Source of the DNA: an uncultured SAR116 cluster alpha proteobacterium
GTDB lineage: Bacteria > Pseudomonadota > Alphaproteobacteria > Puniceispirillales > Marisalimonadaceae
Length of the DNA stretch: 36,028 nucleotides
Assembly: GCA_902619805.1 (NCBI GenBank)
Contig: CACNGC010000016.1
Coordinates: forward strand, 1 to 36,028
Reading direction: 5' to 3'
The position numbers were made by a program, and so were the translations under genes. The notes below the pieces were generated by a model, which saw nothing but the letters and a program-made list of their open reading frames with translations, did not search any database and was not told the DNA's origin. Each line of letters starts with the position of its first letter. Position 1 is the stretch's first letter. This document shows positions 26,022 through 34,185 of the stretch, piece after piece.

Positions 26022-26666
26022 TTATTTTATTTCATTAATTTTCATTTTTGGAGTAACTATGCCTCCAGAAATTACCATTTTTACAGCATCTTCAACTTTC
26101 ATTTTCATATATATTAAATCCTTCTTGGGGACAAATAAAAGAAATCCACTTGTAGGGTTAGGAGTAGTAGGTATAAAAACATTTATTAAAATTTCATCGT
26201 TTAAGGTTTGAACCTCTCCTTTTGTCTCTCCTGTAACAAAGCCGATAACCCAAATTTTTTTTCTAGGATATTCAACCAAAACAACCTCTCTAAAACTATC
26301 AGAGTTAGTAGACATGACAGTTTCCATAATTTGTTTAATTGCACCGTATATGCTTCTAACAACAGGCATTTTATCAAGAACTCTTTCCCCGGCCTTAAGC
26401 AAAGTTCTGCCAATAAATCCAGGAGTTATTGCCCCAATAAAAGTAATAACCACAATGCTTATAATTAATCCTATTCCAGGTATCTGGTGTGGTAACTGTT
26501 TAGTGAAATCTAAACTATCAGGTAATAAACCAGCAACTTGAGAATCTATAAAAGTAATTATGATCCAGGTAACGTAGATTGTTATTAAAATTGGAGAAGT
26601 TACTAAAATACCTGCAAGAAAATATCTTCTAAATCTTGCAAAAAACCCTATTTTTACTTCAGACAA
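26022..26666 (-). CDS. DUF502 family membrane protein
   Basis: A 214-residue inner-membrane protein of unknown role. Two transmembrane helices, about residues 15-38 (LAGILVTSPILITIYVTWII) and 64-85 (GIGLIISIVVITFIGAI), precede a soluble domain with the family segments RSIYGAIKQIMETV, VVLVEYPRKKIWVIGFVTGE and FIPTTPNPTSGFLLFVP. The start is TTG at 26664-26666, fixed by AGGAG six bases before it. Beside recG it occupies a place often seen in alphaproteobacteria. A TATAAT at 26697-26702 on this strand is a plausible -10. No function should be read into it beyond the family name. Confidence 0.93.
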   Translation of the reverse strand: MSEVKIGFFARFRRYFLAGILVTSPILITIYVTWIIITFIDSQVAGLLPDSLDFTKQLPHQIPGIGLIISIVVITFIGAITPGFIGRTLLKAGERVLDKMPVVRSIYGAIKQIMETVMSTNSDSFREVVLVEYPRKKIWVIGFVTGETKGEVQTLNDEILINVFIPTTPNPTSGFLLFVPKKDLIYMKMKVEDAVKMVISGGIVTPKMKINEIK

Positions 26667-26696
26667 TTTAAACTCCTGATGGTATAAATGTTATAG

Positions 26697-26702
26697 ATTA
26701 TA
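26697..26702 (-). promoter_or_regulatory. Possible -10 box of the DUF502 gene
   Basis: TATAAT on the minus strand, about 30 bases before the TTG start, in the 74-base divergent gap with mazG. The -35 region is weak (TATTGG at 17 bases). Confidence 0.35.
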
Positions 26703-26740
26703 CAAATAAATACTCAAAACCAATATGAAAAGATTTAAAA

Positions 26741-27574
26741 ATGAAAAAATTATCTGATGAAAAATTAAAAGAGTTAAATAAGTTAGTATCTATTTCAAAA
26801 ATAAGAAAAGTGATTCAAATATTAAGAGATCCAATTGATGGTTGTCCATGGGACTTAAAACAAGATTACAATTCATTGGCTCCCTATTCTATTGAAGAAG
26901 TTTACGAACTTGTAGATGCCATAGAAAGCAATGATATCGAAGAGATAAAAAAAGAGTTAGGAGATTTATTATTACAAGTTATTTTAATTTCACAAGTAGC
27001 TGAAGATAATGGAGATTTTAATTTTGATGATGTTGCTAATGAGATATCTAAAAAAATAATTAGAAGACACCCACAAATATTTGATAAAAATTACAAAGAA
27101 AATGATCTTCCTCAGGAATCATGGGAAAAAATCAAAAAATTAGAAAAAAATAAAGGTAAAAATGCAAAAAATATATTGGACCAAGTTGAAAAAAATATTC
27201 CAACATTACTAAGATCTCTTAAAATTCAAAAAAAAGCTGCTTCATTGAATTTTGATTGGGAAAATGAAACTCAAATTTTAAATAAAATTGATGAAGAAAT
27301 TCATGAATTAAAAGATGCATTCAAGTTGAATGACAAAAAAATGATTGAAGAAGAATTAGGTGATGTTTTTTTTACTATTATTAATTTATCACGACGTTTA
27401 AATTTAGATCCAGAGCAAAGCTTAAGAAAAGCTAATAATAAATTTACTACCAGATTTAACGAGATGGAAAACTTTATTGAAGACAATAAACTAAAATGGC
27501 ATAATTTAACAAAACATGATTTTAAAAATCTTTGGAATAAAGTAAAAAACAAGCATAGAGGAATTAATGAATAA
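26741..27574 (+). CDS. mazG: Nucleoside triphosphate pyrophosphohydrolase MazG
   Basis: A house-cleaning enzyme that hydrolyses NTPs and dNTPs to monophosphate and pyrophosphate. It has 277 residues and two MazG domains. The first carries DGCPWDLKQDYNSLAPYSIE with EEVYEL and KKELGDLLLQV, giving the metal-binding Glu/Asp residues; the second has IDEEIHELKDAF and EEELGDVFFTIIN. Length and layout match bacterial MazG. In many alphaproteobacteria it follows hflX; here two other genes lie between, one on each strand. The ydfG-like gene overlaps its end by 8 bases and is probably coupled to it. Confidence 0.95.
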   Translation: MKKLSDEKLKELNKLVSISKIRKVIQILRDPIDGCPWDLKQDYNSLAPYSIEEVYELVDAIESNDIEEIKKELGDLLLQVILISQVAEDNGDFNFDDVANEISKKIIRRHPQIFDKNYKENDLPQESWEKIKKLEKNKGKNAKNILDQVEKNIPTLLRSLKIQKKAASLNFDWENETQILNKIDEEIHELKDAFKLNDKKMIEEELGDVFFTIINLSRRLNLDPEQSLRKANNKFTTRFNEMENFIEDNKLKWHNLTKHDFKNLWNKVKNKHRGINE

Positions 27575-28331
27575 TAACATACCTAAAACTATACTTATTA
27601 CTGGTGCCACTTCAGGATTTGGTAAAGCAACAGCAAAACTATTTAATGAAAAAGGGTGGAAAACAATAATTACAGGTCGAAGAGCAGATCGTTTAGAAGA
27701 GCTTGCCAAGGAATTAGGTGAGAAATCATTACCACTTCCTTTTGATATAAGTGACAGGCGTGCAGTTAAATCAGCCATACAAAATATATCACCAAATTTT
27801 AATAATATATCTGTTTTATGTAATAATGCAGGCTTAGCTCTTGGTTTAGAAGGCGCTGATAATGCAAACCTAGATGACTGGGATCAAATGATTGATACTA
27901 ATATAAAAGGCTTAGTATATGCTACTAGAACTATTTTGCCATTGATGGTTGAAAACGGAGAAGGTCATATAATTAATTTAGGTTCAGTAGCTGGTTCTTA
28001 TCCTTATCCTGGAGGAAATGTTTATGGAGGGACAAAAGCTTTCGTAAGTCAATTTTCTTTAAATTTAAGAGCCGATTTAGTTGGTAAAGGCATTAATGTA
28101 ACATCAGTAGAGCCGGGTTTGGCAGAAACAGAATTTTCCATTGTCAGGTTTAAGGGAGACAAAGAAAAGGCGTCTCAGGTTTATCAAAACACAAGATCAA
28201 TAAAAGCCGAAGATATTGCAGAAACAATTTATTGGGTGGCTACAAGACCTAAAAATATAAATATTAATAAAATTGAAATTATGGCTGGAGACCAAGCTTT
28301 TAGCCCTTTTAATATTGTAAAAAATAGTTAA
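27567..28331 (+). CDS. ydfG: YdfG-like SDR, NADP-dependent 3-hydroxy acid/serine dehydrogenase
   Basis: A short-chain dehydrogenase of 254 residues: ITGATSGFGKA at 11-21, NNAG at 86-89, catalytic S140, Y153 and K157 (VYGGTK). The stretch SVEPGLAETEFSIVRFKGD is characteristic of YdfG, which oxidises L-allo-threonine, serine and other 3-hydroxy acids, and also reduces malonic semialdehyde in the RutE/YdfG route. Its start overlaps mazG by 8 bases. It converges with the phosphatase-like gene, and their stops overlap by 4 bases. Subfamily good; physiological substrate open. Confidence 0.88.
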   Translation: MNNNIPKTILITGATSGFGKATAKLFNEKGWKTIITGRRADRLEELAKELGEKSLPLPFDISDRRAVKSAIQNISPNFNNISVLCNNAGLALGLEGADNANLDDWDQMIDTNIKGLVYATRTILPLMVENGEGHIINLGSVAGSYPYPGGNVYGGTKAFVSQFSLNLRADLVGKGINVTSVEPGLAETEFSIVRFKGDKEKASQVYQNTRSIKAEDIAETIYWVATRPKNININKIEIMAGDQAFSPFNIVKNS

Positions 28332-29212
28332 TTTTTATATTTCCTGTATGGGTCATCGGATGGAATAATTAAATTTCTAATATTATTCCAAGTTTGAAGA
28401 TTACTAGCTGCCAGAATTGATCCTTTAGATTTTATATCAAATTCATTTTTATTGATTGCCATATAAACACAACCTCCAGCTTCTTTTGTTATCAAGTTCA
28501 TAGGGGAATGATCCCAGGGTGTAACTCTTCCGTGAAAAATAAATTGAATTTCATTTTTTGCCAGCATAATAGTCTCAATACCAGCACTACCAATAAATAA
28601 TCTTTCTGTATTAATTTTCAAATTATTAAGAATAGATTGTCTATAATTTTCAGGTATTCCTTTGGTCCCTCCAGAACCTATTAATTTCAATGACTTAGAA
28701 GGATTTATTAAAAGTTTAGATGATATATTGGTATTAGTATCAACTATATAAGCACCAAAGTTTTTAAACGCATAAACAAATATATTTTTTAAAGGATAAT
28801 AAATAAATGTAGCTATAGGAAGCATAGAGCTAACCAGTGAAATCATAGAGCAAAATTCTTCTTTTCCATTTATGTAATTCTTTGTTCCATCTATTGGATC
28901 AACGACCCACAATAGTGAATTATTTAAATATTTATCATAATTTTTAACTAAAAAAGCAGTTTCCTCTCCTAATATGTCATTAACGCCTAAAAAACCAATT
29001 AATTGATCAGAAATAAATTTTTCACTTTTTTTATCTGCAATAGTCACAAAATCGTCATTGGAAGATTTTGTGCTAATGTCTTTAGATTTCAAATTTTTAT
29101 AATAATGTAAAATAATATTCTTATTAACATTAATTAATAAATTCATTAAATAATTAACAAATTGTGTTCGTGATTTATTGTTTTGAATTAAAATATTATT
29201 CATATTAATCAT
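28328..29212 (-). CDS. Inositol monophosphatase-family phosphatase
   Basis: A Mg-dependent, Li-sensitive-type sugar or nucleotide phosphatase of 294 residues. Metal motifs are LGEET (Glu), VVDPIDGTKNYINGK (Asp-Asp cluster) and the late TPWDHSPMNLITKEAGG. Which member it is (SuhB, HisN or CysQ/3'-phosphoadenosine phosphatase) cannot be decided by eye; the WDHSP variant and the neighbourhood do not settle it. The ATG at 29212 overlaps the hflX stop by 4 bases; an ATG three codons further in is an alternative. It is the last gene of the ntrY-to-hflX run, so its expression may depend on that operon. Confidence 0.87.
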   Translation of the reverse strand: MINMNNILIQNNKSRTQFVNYLMNLLINVNKNIILHYYKNLKSKDISTKSSNDDFVTIADKKSEKFISDQLIGFLGVNDILGEETAFLVKNYDKYLNNSLLWVVDPIDGTKNYINGKEEFCSMISLVSSMLPIATFIYYPLKNIFVYAFKNFGAYIVDTNTNISSKLLINPSKSLKLIGSGGTKGIPENYRQSILNNLKINTERLFIGSAGIETIMLAKNEIQFIFHGRVTPWDHSPMNLITKEAGGCVYMAINKNEFDIKSKGSILAASNLQTWNNIRNLIIPSDDPYRKYKN

Positions 29213-30519
29213 ACAGTATATAATTCAATTTCAGGAAAATTTGATTTAAATAAATTTAATTTATCATGAGATATTTTAGCTTTAACCTTATTACCTACAA
29301 AATCTATATCACAATAAGTTTCATTGTATACATGTGAATTTTTGTACAACCATGAATGAATTCCGGACGATTCAATAGGTATATGAAAAAGTACCTTAGT
29401 AAATTTTTTTTCAGCTAAATTTTCAATATAATTTTTTAAATCTTGTATGCCCTCGGATGTTAAAGCTGAAGTTTTAATTGAATTTTTCTTGAACTTGATT
29501 TTTAAATTACTCAAATCAGAATTTAAATCACATTTATTAAAAACATTAATTATTTTCTTTTCTAATTCTTCTTCAGTAAAACCAATAGAAATTAATGTAT
29601 CAAATACTAATTTTGCCTGATTTTCTATATTAGCATTTGATATATCATGAACTAACAACAAATAATCAGAAGAAAAGAGTTCTTCTAAAGAAGATTTAAA
29701 TGAATCAATTAACTCGGTAGGTAATGCTGATATAAAACCTACAGTATCTGAAATTATAACCTTTTTATTGCCAGACATTTTTATGGAACCCATTTTTGTA
29801 TCTAATGTCGCAAATACCATATCTTTAACTAAGATATTAGAAGATGTAAGATTATTAAAAATTGTTGACTTACCGCTGTTGGTATAACCAACTAAAGAAA
29901 AAATCAAAGAAGAAATATTTTTTCTAAGTTTTCTTTGAACGTCTCTTGTTAATTTTACTTTTAGAAGTGATTTTTTCAATTGTTTAATTTTTGAATTAAT
30001 CATTCTTTTATCTAATTCAATCTGACTTTCACCAGGTCCACCTACTTTACTTAACCCACCTCTTTGTCTTTCAAGGTGAGTCCAAGATCTTACTAATCTA
30101 GTTTTTTCAAAACTTAAATTAGCTAATTCGACTTGTAATTTACCTTCTTTGGTTTTTGCTCTCAAACCAAAAATTTCAATAATAAGTTGCGTCCTATCAA
30201 TAATTTTTTTTTGAAGAATTCTTTCTAAATTTCTTTGTTGTATTGGAGATAAAGAACAATCAAAAATTATCAAATCAACGAAGCTTAGATCAAAATTATT
30301 TTTAATTTCATTAGCAACTGTATTACTTATTAATAGTGACTGTTTTGGAATACTGATATTAATAATTTTTTCAAACACAATTGATGCATCTAATGCTTGT
30401 ACAAGACTTCTTGTTTCACAAGAACGAGAAATAAAATTCTTTTGGTTAAAAATATCATTTTGAGAAAATTTGTTATTTTTAAAAATAGGAAGAATTAAAA
30501 ATGTATTGTATTTAACCAT
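29209..30519 (-). CDS. hflX: Ribosome-associated GTPase HflX
   Basis: A 436-residue GTPase that splits stalled or hibernating ribosomes. The N-terminal HflX domain ends with a glycine-rich helix region (RQRGGLSKVGGPGESQIELD); the G domain has G1 LVGYTNSGKST near residue 210, G3 ISDTVGFISALP and G4 FNKCD. A C-terminal extension of about 60 residues completes the usual length. It begins 9 bases after dat. In many alphaproteobacteria hfq lies directly before hflX, but here there is no room for it. Confidence 0.95.
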   Translation of the reverse strand: MVKYNTFLILPIFKNNKFSQNDIFNQKNFISRSCETRSLVQALDASIVFEKIINISIPKQSLLISNTVANEIKNNFDLSFVDLIIFDCSLSPIQQRNLERILQKKIIDRTQLIIEIFGLRAKTKEGKLQVELANLSFEKTRLVRSWTHLERQRGGLSKVGGPGESQIELDKRMINSKIKQLKKSLLKVKLTRDVQRKLRKNISSLIFSLVGYTNSGKSTIFNNLTSSNILVKDMVFATLDTKMGSIKMSGNKKVIISDTVGFISALPTELIDSFKSSLEELFSSDYLLLVHDISNANIENQAKLVFDTLISIGFTEEELEKKIINVFNKCDLNSDLSNLKIKFKKNSIKTSALTSEGIQDLKNYIENLAEKKFTKVLFHIPIESSGIHSWLYKNSHVYNETYCDIDFVGNKVKAKISHDKLNLFKSNFPEIELYTV

Positions 30520-30528
30520 AAAATATTA

Positions 30529-31377
30529 CTAATTAAAAAAATTTTTGAAATATAAATTTCTTAATTCAATTGAAGTTTTGCCAACAATACCATCATTGAT
30601 TTTGATGTTATCTATCTGAATAATTGGAGTTACAAATGAAGAGGCACTAGTTAAAAAAACTTCTTTGGATTCCAATAATTCGTCTTTTGTAAATTTTTGT
30701 TCTAATAGTTTAAAATTATTTTTTTTTGCAAAATTAGCAATAGTTTTTCTAGTAATTCCAGATAAAATTTTCCCATCAATTTCACGAGTTAAGATTTCAT
30801 TATTATTATTTATAATCCAAATATTAGAACTAGATCCTTCAGTTATATAACCTTCATGATCAATAAAAATTCCCTCATAAGCATTATTTTCATTAGCAAA
30901 GGTTTTAGCTAAAACATTTGGTAATAATTGAGTTGTCTTAATATCTGGCCTAGACCATCTATTATCTACCATAGTAATTGCTTTTACACCTTTTATATCG
31001 TCAGAAATATTATTTTTCTTCTTTGAAATAATCATTGTTAAAACAGGTTTGGAATAAAGACCAAAATAACTATGATTTCTATCAGCCACACCCCTTGAAA
31101 CCTGAATATAGATACTACCAAAATTAACTCTATTTAATTTAAATAGGTTTTTAATAATTATTTTAAGCTGTTGTTCTGATAAATGAAATTTAATATTTAT
31201 CAATTTTAGTGAGTTAAATAACCTTTTTATATGCTCTTCATAATCATAAAATACACCGTTATTATATAATATTACTTCATAAACAGCATCACCAAAATGA
31301 TACCCCCTATCATTTATACTGATTTTAGCATCTTGAAGATTGCAATATAAGCCATTTACATAAGATATATTTGCCAT
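30529..31377 (-). CDS. dat: D-amino acid aminotransferase
   Basis: A fold-type IV PLP transaminase of 282 residues. The likely PLP lysine is K147 (RPDIKTTQLLPNVLAK), as at K145 in the Bacillus enzyme, and TEGSSSNIWII and the N-terminal INDRGYHFGDAVYEV are diagnostic. It makes D-glutamate or D-alanine from D-amino donors, useful for peptidoglycan. Branched-chain aminotransferase or aminodeoxychorismate lyase are less likely alternatives in the same fold. Its ATG overlaps the trkA stop by one base (TAATG), so translation is probably coupled. Dat between trkA and hfq/hflX is a known alphaproteobacterial arrangement. Confidence 0.9.
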   Translation of the reverse strand: MANISYVNGLYCNLQDAKISINDRGYHFGDAVYEVILYNNGVFYDYEEHIKRLFNSLKLINIKFHLSEQQLKIIIKNLFKLNRVNFGSIYIQVSRGVADRNHSYFGLYSKPVLTMIISKKKNNISDDIKGVKAITMVDNRWSRPDIKTTQLLPNVLAKTFANENNAYEGIFIDHEGYITEGSSSNIWIINNNNEILTREIDGKILSGITRKTIANFAKKNNFKLLEQKFTKDELLESKEVFLTSASSFVTPIIQIDNIKINDGIVGKTSIELRNLYFKNFFN

Positions 31378-32762
31378 TAAAAAAAATCCAAATTAACTGA
31401 AAGTAGTTCTTCTACTTTTTTCATTGATTTTACAGGAACGAACATAACCACTATGTCTCCTGCATTAATAATTGTATCACCTCTAGGTGACACTATACTT
31501 TCATCATCTTTTACAATTGCTCCTAAAGATACATCATTCGGTAATTTGATATCTTTAAGAGGCTTTCCAATTATAGATGATGATTTTAGAGCCTCAAAAG
31601 AAATAACTTCACCAAATTCTTCAATTATAGAATGAACATGTTCTATTTGACCACTTCTAACTTCTTGTAAAATTGAAGATGCAGTTAAATTTGGCGGGCT
31701 TACTACTCCTTCTAGATCCAATGAATTAAAAAGAGGTATAAATACAGGTAAATTTATCAGGGCCACAGTATGCGATGCTCCAGATCTTTTAGATAATAAT
31801 GAAGAAAGAATATTAACTTCGTCATTGTTAGTTGCTGCAATGTAAGTTTCACCCTGACCTAATCTTGCTTCCAATATTATTTCCGGATCTAAAGAATCTC
31901 CAGAAATTATTGTTGCATATTCTAACATTTCTGCAGCATGTCTTGCCTTATCTTTGTTAATTTCTAGAATTGTAAGATTTGTTTCAGGAGATAATTTATG
32001 TATTTCTTCTGCCACCCTAATTCCAATAGCACCAGCTCCTGAAATAGTAACTTTCTCTGCAGTTGTTTCAATATGACCAAATGCACTCAAGGTTCTATTA
32101 ATTTGATTAGTAGGACAAGCCAAGTAAACTCTGTCTCCAGCCAAAATTGTATCATCTCCACCTCTTGGAACAATTAATTTTGGTCCTCTAATTATTGCCA
32201 TTACTGTAACACTTAGATCTGGAAATAAGTCAATTAAATTTCTTAATGGTGTATCAAGTATCGGACAATCTACCTTACAAGATACACCTAACATAGTAAC
32301 AAGTGATCTTGCAAATTCAGCTACATCAAAAGCTCCAGGGGTTCTCCATTGATTAACAATAGCATTTGCAACCTCATCTTCTGGCGATATTATTCTGTTA
32401 ACACCTACATCTTTTAATAAGTAATTTGAATATTTAGGATCAAGATATTCTTTTGATCTTATTCGTATTATCATTGTAGGAGTGCCAAAAATTGATTTTG
32501 CTACATGACAAGCTGCAATGTTAATCTCGTCAGATTGAGTTACAGCTATAATTAGGTCTGTATCAATAATGCCCGCATCTTCTAGTACATTTGGATAAGA
32601 TGCTAAACCTAATACTCCTTGAACATCATATAATTCTGTTATACGCTGAATGGCTTCAGAGTTTGAATCAATTACAGTAATATCAAACCCTTCATTAGAT
32701 AAATGCTCTGTAATAGAAGTACCCACTCTTCCAGCACCACAAATTATAACTTTTTGTTTCAT
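31377..32762 (-). CDS. trkA: Trk system potassium uptake regulatory protein TrkA
   Basis: The cytoplasmic NAD-binding gating subunit of the Trk potassium channel, 461 residues. Two RCK/TrkA-N Rossmann repeats are visible, starting at IICGAGRVGTSITEHL near the N-terminus and VTISGAGAIGIRVAEEI near the middle, each followed by a TrkA-C domain. Length is standard. The membrane partner TrkH is not in the window. It lies 22 bases after ntrX, matching the classical ntrYX-trkA order in alphaproteobacteria, where nitrogen or redox signalling genes and potassium uptake share a locus. Confidence 0.96.
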   Translation of the reverse strand: MKQKVIICGAGRVGTSITEHLSNEGFDITVIDSNSEAIQRITELYDVQGVLGLASYPNVLEDAGIIDTDLIIAVTQSDEINIAACHVAKSIFGTPTMIIRIRSKEYLDPKYSNYLLKDVGVNRIISPEDEVANAIVNQWRTPGAFDVAEFARSLVTMLGVSCKVDCPILDTPLRNLIDLFPDLSVTVMAIIRGPKLIVPRGGDDTILAGDRVYLACPTNQINRTLSAFGHIETTAEKVTISGAGAIGIRVAEEIHKLSPETNLTILEINKDKARHAAEMLEYATIISGDSLDPEIILEARLGQGETYIAATNNDEVNILSSLLSKRSGASHTVALINLPVFIPLFNSLDLEGVVSPPNLTASSILQEVRSGQIEHVHSIIEEFGEVISFEALKSSSIIGKPLKDIKLPNDVSLGAIVKDDESIVSPRGDTIINAGDIVVMFVPVKSMKKVEELLSVNLDFF

Positions 32763-32784
32763 AAAATTTCCAAATTAAATTAAT

Positions 32785-34185
32785 TCAATTAAAATTATTT
32801 ATATCTATACCTAATTCTTTTAATTTTCTATGTAAAGCTGATCTATCCATTCCAATAAATGTAGATGTTTTTGCGATATTTCCCTTAAATCTTTTTAAAT
32901 GTTCTTTTAAATAGTTTTTTTCAAAAATTTTTCTAGCTTCTTTAAGAGATAAACTTAATTGATTTGAAATTTGAACATCTTCTTTTTTATTATTATAACC
33001 TAATATTTCAGGAGGCAAATGTGAAGGAGAAATGATAAAATCCTTTTGCTTACCATACATTATATTTAACCATTCTAAAATATTTTTTAGTTGCCTTACA
33101 TTACCGGGCCAATCATAAATTTTTAATATAAGTAATGTTTCAGAAGCAAGTTTGAGTGTATTATTTCCAAAATCTTTTGCCAACAACTTTAAGAAATGAA
33201 AAATAAGATCCTCAATGTCTTCACCCCTTTTATTTAGTGGAGGCACTTTAATTGGAGCAACTGAAAGTCTATAAAACAAATCCTCTCTTAGTATACCGTT
33301 TTTAATATATTCAGTTAAATTATTATTACTGGCTGAGATGATTCTAACATCTACGTTAATTTTTTTATTAGAGCCAATTTTATAAAAACTTTGATCTTGA
33401 ATTGCTTGAACTAATTTTCCTTGAGTTTGAAGAGGCAAATCACAAATCTCATCAAAAAAAAGTGTACCATTATTAGCTTGCTCAAAAAGACCTAAATTTG
33501 ATTGATTGTTATCTTCATCAGTTGTTGAGTCATTCCACCCAAATAAAACTTGCTCTACTCTTTCTGGAGACAAAGTAGCACATGAAGCAATAATAAAAGG
33601 AAATGACTTCCTATTAGAATTCTTATGAATCCATCTTGCAATCAATTCTTTTCCTGATCCAGAGGGGCCAGTAATTAATACCCTACTATTAGTTGGAGCA
33701 ATTTTATTTAAATTTTGTTTAATATTTTTAAAAGTAGCTGAATTTCCAATTAAAGCCGTGCGTTCACTTTCTTTTAATTCAAAATCAAGTACTTTTAATT
33801 TTAAATTTCTATCTATTAACGCTTTTTCTATTAATAATATCAAACGTTCAGCTTTAAATGGCTTTTCAATAAAATCGAATGCTCCATTTTTTGCAGCTTT
33901 CATTGCTGTTTCAATATTACCATGACCAGACATCATTATTACTGGGATTAAAGGATTATAATTTTGACTAAAAGTTAGAAGGTTTAGTCCAGCGTTTGCG
34001 TCATTATTCATCCATATGTCAGTTATTAAAAGATTTATGTTTTCATTTTTCAGAATATTAACAGCCATGTCATAATTAGTTGCTATAATGGAATTATAAT
34101 TCTCATCTTTAAGAGTTTCAGCGACCATTTCACAAATATCTAATTCGTCGTCAACAATAAGAATTGAAATTTTGTTTTTTATCAT
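32785..34185 (-). CDS. ntrX: NtrX-type response regulator (AAA+/Fis)
   Basis: A 466-residue regulator paired with NtrY. The receiver domain has the acidic pair D12/D13, phospho-acceptor D56 (LLITDIW) and K108. The AAA+ module has Walker A GPSGSGKE at 173-180 and Walker B GTLFFDEI at 240-247. A Fis-type helix-turn-helix ends the protein (KTSTFIGMDRSALHRKLKEL). The sigma-54-contacting GAFTGA loop expected after LFG (214-216) is absent; an Asp/Asn-rich stretch stands there. Loss of this loop is, to my recollection, common in alphaproteobacterial NtrX and argues that it does not activate sigma-54 RNA polymerase in the usual way. It overlaps ntrY by 4 bases. Confidence 0.95.
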   Translation of the reverse strand: MIKNKISILIVDDELDICEMVAETLKDENYNSIIATNYDMAVNILKNENINLLITDIWMNNDANAGLNLLTFSQNYNPLIPVIMMSGHGNIETAMKAAKNGAFDFIEKPFKAERLILLIEKALIDRNLKLKVLDFELKESERTALIGNSATFKNIKQNLNKIAPTNSRVLITGPSGSGKELIARWIHKNSNRKSFPFIIASCATLSPERVEQVLFGWNDSTTDEDNNQSNLGLFEQANNGTLFFDEICDLPLQTQGKLVQAIQDQSFYKIGSNKKINVDVRIISASNNNLTEYIKNGILREDLFYRLSVAPIKVPPLNKRGEDIEDLIFHFLKLLAKDFGNNTLKLASETLLILKIYDWPGNVRQLKNILEWLNIMYGKQKDFIISPSHLPPEILGYNNKKEDVQISNQLSLSLKEARKIFEKNYLKEHLKRFKGNIAKTSTFIGMDRSALHRKLKELGIDINNFN

